DNA of 5,485 nt from contig JAQCGA010000312.1 in the NCBI GenBank assembly GCA_027619145.1, forward strand, positions 1-5,485, written 5' to 3'. Each line of letters begins with the position of its first letter. Within the stretch, counting starts at the first letter, position 1. This DNA is from a bacterium. GTDB taxonomy: Bacteria > Latescibacterota > UBA2968 > GCA-2709665. Made by a program: the position numbers and the translations under genes. Below are positions 1-4,583 of this stretch, piece after piece. The notes beneath the pieces were generated by a model that had not been told where the DNA came from, did not search any database, and saw only the letters and a list, made by a program, of their open reading frames with translations.

Positions 1-33
1 GGCCAGTGTCATTTCGTGACCGACCTTTTTCAT
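1..33 (-). CDS. Start of an unidentified downstream gene (cut by window edge)
   Basis: Only the first 11 codons are present, reading MKKVGHEMTLA, and they are too few to identify a family. The evidence for a real start is a good Shine-Dalgarno sequence, AAGGAG at about 43-48, placed 9 nt before the ATG. The frame differs from that of rny, whose open frame overlaps this start. If rny really ends near position 64 (see the rny entry), a gap of about 30 nt would separate the two genes, the usual arrangement for a cotranscribed neighbour. The frame is also open upstream of this ATG, so an earlier start cannot be excluded. Confidence 0.4.
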   Translation of the reverse strand, partial: MKKVGHEMTLA

Positions 34-1681
34 ATTTCCGATCTCCTTTACGATTCCGGGATCTATTTTTGCGTCGCTTGTTCGAACGCCCGGCCCACTC
101 TGTGGCAATGGTCTGACGGATCACCGTAATCTGGATCTCGCCTGGATAGGTCATTTCTTCGCGAATACGCTGTGCGATTTCAAACGAAAGCACCTTCGCT
201 CGCTCGTCATCCACGCGCCCAGCATTCACCATTACGCGGACCTCTCGACCCGCGTTGATGGCGTAAGAATCCCGCACGCCTTCGAAGGAGCGGGCAATAT
301 CTTCCAGGTCGCGCACCCGCTTTACGTAGCCTTCTGCATCATCTCTACGTGCGCCAGGCCGCGAAGACGAAATTGCATCCGCGGCCTTCACCAGAAAAGA
401 GATGGGCGAACTGGCCTCTGCTTCTCCGTGGTGATATAAAATGGCGTTTTCAATTTCGGGACGCTCTCCACACTTGCGCACCAGAGCCACACCAATACCG
501 GTATGTGTCCCTTCTTGTTCCTGGTCCACCGCTTTGCCAATATCGTGTAGCAGGCCAGCTCGCCGGGCCAACTTTTCATCTAACCGCAACTCCGCAGCCA
601 TGGCCCCGGCCAGAAATGCCACTTCTTTGCTGTGTCCCAGCACACTTTGGCCGTAGCTGGTACGGTACTTCAACCGACCCAGCAACCGAACCAGATCTGG
701 GTGCAAATCATCAATACCCACTTCTTTAACCGCTTTTCGCCCCTCTTCGTCAATGAGCGTTTCAATCCGGGCTTCGCTCTCGGCCACCACCTCTTCTACC
801 CGGCTCGGATTGATGCGGCCTTCTTTCACAAGCTGTTCCATCGCCAGCCGCGCCACATCGCGTTTGATGGGATCGAAGCTGGAAAGAACAACGGCCTCCG
901 GCGTATCGTTCACAATCACCTTCACGCCCGTAGCCGCCTCAAATGAAATAATATTCCGACCCTCTTTGCCCACAATTCGGCCCTTGATATCGTCATCCGG
1001 AAGGGCCACCACAGAAATAGAAGACTGCACCGTCTGATCCGTGGAGCAACGCTCAATCGCCTGGGCAATAATCCGCTTCGACTCCCGTTCGGAACGCTCC
1101 TTGGCCTGGTCAATAATTTCCATCCCCATTGCCGTGGCCGTATGACGGAGTTCCGATTCAATCCGTTCCAGCAACATCTCGCGCGCATGGTCCACATTCA
1201 TTCCTGAAATGCGCTCCAATTGTGCGCGCTGTTCAACAAGGGTCTGGTCCAGTTCCCCCTGCTTCTGGTCGATCCGCCCCTCGCGCTGCCGGACATCGCG
1301 CTCCCAGCGGGTCAGCTCTTTGTCACGCTGCTGCATTGTTTCTTGCTGCTCCAGAACACTGGACTCCTTGTCCTGTACTTCATCTACCTGCTGGTCCAAA
1401 TCACGCCGCTTGGCTTCCAGCTCGCGTTCAAACTTTGTTTTGGAGTCGTACCATTTGTTTTTTTCTTCCAAAAAGGCGGCTTTCCGTTCCCGGTCTGCTT
1501 TATCCACCAGTTTCGAAATTCGCCGCTCCGTCTGGGTTTCAATCTCGCGGACCTTGCGGGCCTTGATCCGCGCGCACAACAGCCACCCCAGCCCAAAAAA
1601 GAGAATCGTGTTTGCAATGGCAATCCAGATTCCGTACGCTTCCAGTGCCATTGGAGCCTCCTGTATCCAATCCAGTGCCAT
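1..1681 (-). CDS. rny: Ribonuclease Y, 3' end not in window
   Basis: RNase Y is a membrane-anchored endoribonuclease that starts decay and processing of many mRNAs. Translated by hand from the ATG at 1681, 560 codons are present. Residues 17-36 form one membrane anchor. Residues 40-215 are a long charged coiled coil. A KH RNA-binding domain follows, with GRIVGKEGRNI at 234-244 and NDTPEAVVLSSFDP at 258-271. The HD hydrolase domain carries H350, the H379-D380 pair in HDIGK, H393 and D435 in KAADAISSSRPGAR. The conserved C-terminal part ends around ITVIRQTIATEWA (residue 530). An in-frame TAA eight codons upstream of the first ATG fixes the 5' limit. Two starts are possible, 1681 or 1651, because the start region is duplicated. 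The frame meets no stop: residues 531-560 form an Arg/Lys-rich tail (14 of 30) that runs off the edge and overlaps the next gene. One extra A in the A5 run at 66-70 would give a TAG at once, so an indel is possible. Family assignment is very secure; the C-terminus is not. Confidence 0.95.
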   Translation of the reverse strand, partial: MALDWIQEAPMALEAYGIWIAIANTILFFGLGWLLCARIKARKVREIETQTERRISKLVDKADRERKAAFLEEKNKWYDSKTKFERELEAKRRDLDQQVDEVQDKESSVLEQQETMQQRDKELTRWERDVRQREGRIDQKQGELDQTLVEQRAQLERISGMNVDHAREMLLERIESELRHTATAMGMEIIDQAKERSERESKRIIAQAIERCSTDQTVQSSISVVALPDDDIKGRIVGKEGRNIISFEAATGVKVIVNDTPEAVVLSSFDPIKRDVARLAMEQLVKEGRINPSRVEEVVAESEARIETLIDEEGRKAVKEVGIDDLHPDLVRLLGRLKYRTSYGQSVLGHSKEVAFLAGAMAAELRLDEKLARRAGLLHDIGKAVDQEQEGTHTGIGVALVRKCGERPEIENAILYHHGEAEASSPISFLVKAADAISSSRPGARRDDAEGYVKRVRDLEDIARSFEGVRDSYAINAGREVRVMVNAGRVDDERAKVLSFEIAQRIREEMTYPGEIQITVIRQTIATEWAGRSNKRRKNRSRNRKGDRKYEKGRSRNDTG

Positions 1682-1700
1682 TGGAGCCTCCCGTATCCAG
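1641..1700 (-). repeat. 30-bp tandem duplication spanning the rny ribosome-binding site and start codon
   Basis: Units 1641-1670 and 1671-1700 are identical except at two positions (1662 T versus 1692 C, and 1670 A versus 1700 G). Read on the minus strand, each unit holds a GGAGG Shine-Dalgarno sequence, the 5-nt spacer CTCCA, and ATGGCACTGGA. Because 30 is a multiple of three, both ATGs are in the same frame. The upstream start adds ten residues (MALDWIQEAP) before the second Met-Ala-Leu-Glu. The 28/30 identity suggests a fairly recent slippage or recombination event. Confidence 0.93.
1657..1692 (-). promoter_or_regulatory. Two equivalent Shine-Dalgarno sites for rny
   Basis: AGGAGG (1657-1662) serves the ATG at 1649-1651, and GGGAGG (1687-1692) serves the ATG at 1679-1681. 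Both have the same 5-nt spacer, so the sequence does not decide which start is used, and both may be. The inner site matches the anti-Shine-Dalgarno sequence slightly better. The CTCC directly after each GGAGG could pair with the GGAGG of the other copy, so mutual masking of the two sites is possible (inference). Confidence 0.7.
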
Positions 1701-1725
1701 AGTTAAGATCCAGGTAAACGTGTCT

Positions 1726-1747
1726 CCCCACCCCACCCCAGAATCCC
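1726..1747 (-). other. Putative G-quadruplex motif in the rny 5' leader
   Basis: On the minus (sense) strand, four G runs follow one another: GGG, a 5-nt loop ATTCT, then GGGG-T-GGGG-T-GGGG. This meets the usual G3+ N1-7 rule, with two single-base loops, which favour a stable fold. It lies about 45 nt upstream of the first rny ATG, so it would be in the mRNA if transcription starts upstream of it. Formation and effect are inferred. Confidence 0.55.
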
Positions 1748-1762
1748 TCGCAATATCGTCGC

Positions 1763-1790
1763 CTCCGAAACCCAATTGGGGCCTTCGGAG
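1763..1790 (-). other. Hairpin in the rny leader region
   Basis: CTCCGAA (1763-1769) and TTCGGAG (1784-1790) are perfect inverted repeats of 7 bp. They enclose the palindrome CCCAATTGGG (1771-1780). No T-tract follows on either strand, so it does not look like a terminator. It lies between the terminator at 1809-1831 and the G-rich motif, so it may belong to the rny leader or be a protein-binding site. I found no convincing promoter for rny between 1682 and 1808. Confidence 0.45.
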
Positions 1791-1808
1791 CTGAGTCCCA
1801 GAAAAGGG

Positions 1809-1831
1809 AAAAAACAGCGGCAAGCCACTGT
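1809..1831 (-). terminator. Intrinsic terminator downstream of the Fe-S carrier gene
   Basis: On the minus strand, ACAGTGG and CCGCTGT form a 7-bp stem with a CTTG tetraloop, followed by a run of six T (the first closes the stem). One pair is U-G in minus-strand RNA but a C-A mismatch in plus-strand RNA, so the fold fits transcription of the minus strand. It lies about 160 nt past the carrier stop codon and before rny. It probably closes the sod-peroxiredoxin-carrier transcript, which would give rny its own promoter or rely on partial read-through. Confidence 0.72.
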
Positions 1832-1882
1832 CCAAACATCTGAAAAGAAAATCTGGCCATGTTATTGATGCTCCATCGAACA

Positions 1883-1901
1883 TCCGGCGTGAAATGCCGG
1901 A
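1883..1901 (-). other. Small stem-loop in the 3' region of the Fe-S carrier transcript
   Basis: TCCGGC (1883-1888) and GCCGGA (1896-1901) form a perfect 6-bp stem with a 7-nt loop. No T-run follows. It is the third of three consecutive stem-loops between the carrier stop codon and the terminator. Confidence 0.4.
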
Positions 1902-1912
1902 AACTGCTCGAA

Positions 1913-1940
1913 AGGGAGGAGCCCTGCAGGACTCCTCCCT
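1913..1940 (-). other. Strong 28-nt palindromic hairpin downstream of the Fe-S carrier gene
   Basis: Nine-base arms AGGGAGGAG and CTCCTCCCT flank a central CCTGCAGG palindrome. The only unpaired position is C-A on the plus strand, which becomes a U-G wobble in minus-strand RNA. That RNA can form a continuous 12-bp stem with a UGCA tetraloop. Only two T follow the stem (CCCTTTCG), so termination would be weak. It may instead block 3' exonucleases and stabilise the upstream mRNA (inference). Confidence 0.6.
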
Positions 1941-1952
1941 CGTACATCCGGT

Positions 1953-1988
1953 GGACGCAGCCCACACGGAACAAACCGGGATGCGTCC
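1953..1988 (-). other. Stem-loop immediately after the Fe-S carrier stop codon
   Basis: GGACGCA (1953-1959) and TGCGTCC (1982-1988) are perfect 7-bp inverted repeats. The stem continues inward after one mismatch with CCC/GGG. It begins 3 nt after the stop codon and has no T-run. It fits a 3' stabilising structure or part of a tandem terminator cluster with the hairpins at 1913-1940 and 1809-1831. Confidence 0.45.
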
Positions 1989-1991
1989 GTC

Positions 1992-2315
1992 TTATACGCT
2001 GAAAGATTCTCCACAACCACACTGATTTTTGGCATTGGGGTTTTTTACCTGAAACCCCGCACCCATCAACCCATCGTCGTAGTCCAGTTCGGACCCGGCA
2101 AGGTACAGTGCGCTTTTCATATCTACGAAAACTTTGACCCCGTGTGCCTCTATGGTGTCATCATTTTCACCGGCATCGGGCTCAAAACCCATCTGGTACT
2201 GCAGGCCCGAGCACCCACCACCAATCACCTTCATCCGAAGGCCATAATGGGGATTGCCTTCCCGCTCCAGTAATTCTTTGATCTTGCCCGCGGCATTTTC
2301 CGTGACGTTGACCAT
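1992..2315 (-). CDS. A-type iron-sulfur cluster carrier/insertion protein (IscA/ErpA/SufA family)
   Basis: This 107-residue protein belongs to the HesB/IscA/ErpA family, which carries Fe-S clusters from the assembly scaffold to target apoproteins in the cytoplasm. The three cluster-binding cysteines are present: C35 in GGGCSGLQY, and C99 and C101 in the C-terminal CGC. The family signature DGLMGAGFQVKNPNA is at about 81-95, and the length is normal. I chose the ATG at 2315. A TTG four codons earlier (2327) touches the AAGGAGG Shine-Dalgarno sequence (2328-2334) and so cannot be its start; the ATG has a 12-nt spacer, slightly long. The gene follows the peroxiredoxin by 49 nt. Fe-S clusters are destroyed by superoxide and peroxide, so this position suggests a role in supply or repair under oxidative stress. 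Sequence alone does not separate IscA, ErpA and SufA, and no other isc or suf gene is in the window. Confidence 0.93.
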   Translation of the reverse strand: MVNVTENAAGKIKELLEREGNPHYGLRMKVIGGGCSGLQYQMGFEPDAGENDDTIEAHGVKVFVDMKSALYLAGSELDYDDGLMGAGFQVKNPNAKNQCGCGESFSV

Positions 2316-2327
2316 AGAACGGTTCAA

Positions 2328-2334
2328 CCTCCTT
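2328..2334 (-). promoter_or_regulatory. Shine-Dalgarno site that decides the Fe-S carrier start
   Basis: AAGGAGG directly abuts an in-frame TTG at 2325-2327, leaving no spacer for that codon. The ATG at 2313-2315, with a 12-nt spacer, is therefore the likely start. The resulting N-terminus MVNVTENAAGK matches the usual beginning of the family. Confidence 0.7.
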
Positions 2335-2364
2335 CAAATCCTGAAATCGTTTTTTCCAGTAAAA

Positions 2365-2844
2365 TTAACTCAGCGATTCCAGGGACTTCTTGATTGCATT
2401 AAAATCAGGCAACACTTTTGCGTCATCTGAAACCTGGGCATAGCGGACCACGCCTTCTTTATCTACAACAAAAGCCGAACGCTTGGCCACACCCGTGTAC
2501 CCCAGCAAATCCTCGTACTGCGCCCCGTAGCTGGCACTGACCGTTTTGTTGAAGTCACTTAGCAAAGGAATGGTGATCTCGCTCTGTTTCGCCCATGCTT
2601 CCTGCGCAAACGGACTGTCTACGCTGATGCCCAACACCTCGGCACCCAGACCGCTATACTCCGAAATCCCTCCGCTAACCGAACACAATTCGTCGGTACA
2701 GACAGAAGTGAATGCCAGAGGGACAAACAACAGGACCTCGTTCTTCTTTCCTTTAAAACTGCCCAGCGAAACATCTTTCAGCCCATCGGCTGTTTTTTGT
2801 TTGAGGGTGAAATCAGGCGCCTTATCGCCTACCTTGAGCCCCAT
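2365..2844 (-). CDS. Peroxiredoxin, AhpE/BCP-like (thiol peroxidase)
   Basis: This 159-residue cytoplasmic thiol peroxidase reduces hydrogen peroxide and organic hydroperoxides through a peroxidatic cysteine. The N-terminus VGDKAPDFTL is the family opening. The active site reads PLAFTSVCTDELC: P42, T46 and peroxidatic C49, with the active-site Arg probably R122 in AKRSAFVVD. C54 lies five residues after C49, the spacing of peroxidatic and resolving cysteines in BCP-type enzymes. The FVPLAFTxVCTxELC context is closer to AhpE-like proteins. It could work as a 1-Cys or atypical 2-Cys enzyme; the reductant is unknown, and no thioredoxin or reductase gene is nearby. The start at 2844 has a GAGGA site 6 nt upstream. 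The gene lies 57 nt after sodA, with a hairpin between them, so it would remove the peroxide that SOD makes. Confidence 0.92.
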   Translation of the reverse strand: MGLKVGDKAPDFTLKQKTADGLKDVSLGSFKGKKNEVLLFVPLAFTSVCTDELCSVSGGISEYSGLGAEVLGISVDSPFAQEAWAKQSEITIPLLSDFNKTVSASYGAQYEDLLGYTGVAKRSAFVVDKEGVVRYAQVSDDAKVLPDFNAIKKSLESLS

Positions 2845-2879
2845 GCATATTCCTCGTTGGTAAAAGTGAAATCCACAAA

Positions 2880-2898
2880 CGGCGGGAACACCCCGCCG
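2880..2898 (-). terminator. Intercistronic hairpin between sodA and the peroxiredoxin gene (weak terminator or mRNA stabiliser)
   Basis: On the minus strand, CGGCGGG and CCCGCCG form a perfect G+C-rich 7-bp stem with loop GTGTT, starting 3 nt after the sodA stop. Only TTT follows before GTGG, so as a terminator it is weak. It could lower expression of the downstream genes relative to sodA or protect the sodA mRNA 3' end. No separate promoter was seen in the 57-nt gap, which favours partial read-through. Confidence 0.5.
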
Positions 2899-2901
2899 CG
2901 C

Positions 2902-3510
2902 TTACTTTGCTGCAGCGTAGCGCCGGGCGACTTCGTCCCAGTTCACCACGTTGAACCACGCCGAGATATAATCCGGGCGACGGTTCTGATAGTTCAAATA
3001 ATATGCGTGTTCCCACACGTCCACACCCAGAATTGGCGTGCCGTTACCGTCCATCAACGGGTTGTCCTGGTTGGGCGTACTTAAAATTGCCAACTTGCCG
3101 CCTTTTACCACCAGCCAGGCCCAGCCGCTGCCAAACCGCGTAGCACCTGCCGCAGCAAATTTCTCCTTGAACCCATCCAACCCACCAAATGTGCTCGTCA
3201 CCGCATCGGCCAGCTCACCGGAAAGTTTGCTGCCGCCAGCCGACATCACCGTCCAGAACAAACTGTGATTGGCGTGACCCCCACCATTGTTGCGTACTGC
3301 AGCACGAATGCCTTCTGGCACGCTGCTAATCCCCGTGACCAGGTCTTCCACGCTCTTGGCAGCCAGATCTGCATGGCCTTCCAGCGCCTTGTTCAAATTG
3401 GTCACGTACCCGTTGTGGTGTTTGCCGTGGTGAATTTCCATCGTACGTGCATCAATATGTGGTTCCAGCGCATTGTGCGCATAGGGCAGTTCGGGAAGTT
3501 GGTACGCCAT
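2902..3510 (-). CDS. sodA: Superoxide dismutase, Mn-type of the Fe/Mn family
   Basis: This 202-residue protein converts superoxide to oxygen and hydrogen peroxide. All four metal ligands are visible: H27 (MEIHHGKHH), H82 ([11 protein letters not shown]), D164 and H168 (DVWEHAYY). The N-terminal helical domain covers about 1-90 and the C-terminal alpha/beta domain about 95-200. Metal preference looks like manganese: the Gly before GHANH and the Gln in TPNQDNPL are the usual Mn-type residues, whereas Fe enzymes have Gln in the first position and Ala in the second. A cambialistic enzyme cannot be excluded. There is no signal peptide, so it should be cytoplasmic. The start at 3510 has AAGGAG 9 nt upstream. 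A strong promoter with a palindrome on its -35 box precedes it, so regulation by metal or oxidative stress is plausible. It is first in the set sodA, peroxiredoxin, Fe-S carrier. Confidence 0.96.
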   Translation of the reverse strand: MAYQLPELPYAHNALEPHIDARTMEIHHGKHHNGYVTNLNKALEGHADLAAKSVEDLVTGISSVPEGIRAAVRNNGGGHANHSLFWTVMSAGGSKLSGELADAVTSTFGGLDGFKEKFAAAGATRFGSGWAWLVVKGGKLAILSTPNQDNPLMDGNGTPILGVDVWEHAYYLNYQNRRPDYISAWFNVVNWDEVARRYAAAK

Positions 3511-3582
3511 AAAAATACTCTCCTTCTATAAGTGAACGCGAGATACAGGCCAATGATTTCTTCTACCGATTTGTTCGGAAAA

Positions 3583-3611
3583 AATATAACGAACTCTTAC
3601 GGTACCGTCAA
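3583..3611 (-). promoter_or_regulatory. Sigma70-type promoter of sodA
   Basis: On the minus strand, the -35 box TTGACG (3606-3611) and the -10 box TATATT (3583-3588) are separated by exactly 17 nt. Each matches the consensus at five of six positions. Transcription would start near 3576, giving a leader of about 65 nt. A purine-rich stretch with A6 and A4 runs (about 3613-3634) lies just upstream of the -35 box and resembles an UP element or bent DNA. This is the best promoter in the window. Confidence 0.8.
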
Positions 3612-3612
3612 G
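3596..3612. promoter_or_regulatory. Palindrome over the sodA -35 box, candidate operator
   Basis: The perfect 10-bp palindrome ACGGTACCGT (3599-3608) overlaps the -35 hexamer and the spacer. CTT/AAG arms extend it, with one extra base on one side. A dimeric regulator bound here would block RNA polymerase. The sequence is not a recognisable Fur, PerR, MntR or SoxR box, so the regulator is unknown. Confidence 0.45.
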
Positions 3613-3696
3613 TCTTTTCCTTTTTTCTTTAGTCATAACAAAAACTTATACTTAGAACTCATAAGACCATGCTCGGGTTCCGTTTTTCTACCTGCC

Positions 3697-4578
3697 TCAA
3701 GAAGCCCTGTCGGCTGGAATGGACAGCACCATATTATCTATCAATCGGGCCTTCTGGAACCGGACCGCCAGTGCAAAAATCACCCGACCTGCCAGCACCG
3801 GTACCGGCTGAAGATCCTCCGCATCTACCACAGACACATAATCCACTTCAGTCCCCGGTTTCTTCTGGATCAAACGCTCCATTGCCGCAAGCACAACCCC
3901 GGCTCGCCGCTCGCCACGTTGCACCTGCGCCCTGGCTTCCTGCAACGCCTGAAACAATACGGGCGCGTGCCACCGTTCCTCCGAATCCAGGTACACGTTG
4001 CGCGAACTTTTGGCCAGCCCGTCTGCTTCTCGTACCGTGGGTGACGTATGAACTTCCACGTCCAGGTTCAAATCCCGGGTCATCCGTCGAATCACTCCTA
4101 CCTGTTGCGCATCTTTCTGCCCAAAGATTGCCACATGCGGCTTTACCGCCGTAAACAGCTTGGTTACAACCGTTGCAACTCCCTTAAAATGCCCCGGCCG
4201 AGTTGCACCGCATAAGTGATCCGTAAGCCGTTCCACATCAACGTAGGTCGCGTACCCCTCCGGGTACATTTCCCCGGCCTCCGGCGCATACACCAGATCT
4301 GCCCCGGCCCCATGCACCAAATCCAGATCCCGCTCGAAATTGCGCGGATACGTTGCAAAATCTTCCTTCGGCCCAAACTGGATCGGATTCACAAAAATGC
4401 TTACCACCACCCGATCCGCAGCACGCCGGGCCTGCCGAACCAGGCTCAGATGTCCTTCGTGCAAATACCCCATGGTTGGCACCAGGCCAATGCGCAACCC
4501 GGCTTCTCGCAGTCGATCCGCTTCCCGGTGCATCTCCCGCACCGTCCGGATCACCAGGAAAGAGCCACTTGCATCCAT
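3697..4578 (-). CDS. panC: Pantothenate synthetase (pantoate--beta-alanine ligase)
   Basis: This 293-residue cytoplasmic enzyme joins pantoate and beta-alanine using ATP, via a pantoyl-adenylate, to give pantothenate, AMP and PPi. It is the last step of vitamin B5 synthesis before coenzyme A. Family motifs appear in order: PTMGYLHEGHLSLV at 34-47 with the HxGH nucleotide site (H40, H43), FVNPIQFGPKEDFATYPR at 62-79, RPGHFKGVATVVTKLF at 127-142, FGQKDAQQ at 152-159, and the KMSKS-like KSSRNVYL at 190-197. The length is normal and no key residue is missing. The ATG at 4578 lies 5 nt after the panB stop, with AAGG overlapping that stop, so translation is probably coupled. It is the second gene of a panB-panC unit. 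No panD or ketopantoate reductase gene is in the window. Confidence 0.97.
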   Translation of the reverse strand: MDASGSFLVIRTVREMHREADRLREAGLRIGLVPTMGYLHEGHLSLVRQARRAADRVVVSIFVNPIQFGPKEDFATYPRNFERDLDLVHGAGADLVYAPEAGEMYPEGYATYVDVERLTDHLCGATRPGHFKGVATVVTKLFTAVKPHVAIFGQKDAQQVGVIRRMTRDLNLDVEVHTSPTVREADGLAKSSRNVYLDSEERWHAPVLFQALQEARAQVQRGERRAGVVLAAMERLIQKKPGTEVDYVSVVDAEDLQPVPVLAGRVIFALAVRFQKARLIDNMVLSIPADRAS

Positions 4579-4583
4579 CGCCT

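Noticed and set aside
1682..1808. Promoter for rny between the terminator and the start codons
   Set aside because: GATATT and GGATAC were considered as -10 boxes, but neither has a suitable -35 box at the right distance; read-through or an alternative sigma factor remains possible.
1384..2022. Long minus-strand open frame overlapping rny and the Fe-S carrier gene, starting with MWLWRIFQ
   Set aside because: It is out of frame with two secure genes, crosses the terminator region, has low-complexity composition and resembles no family; it is a shadow frame.
3640..3665. Inverted repeat CTTAT...ATAAG followed by T5 on the minus strand, a possible panBC terminator
   Set aside because: The stem is only 5 bp, A+T-rich and has an 11-nt loop, so it is too weak to call; the panBC end may be elsewhere or the transcript may run into the sodA region.
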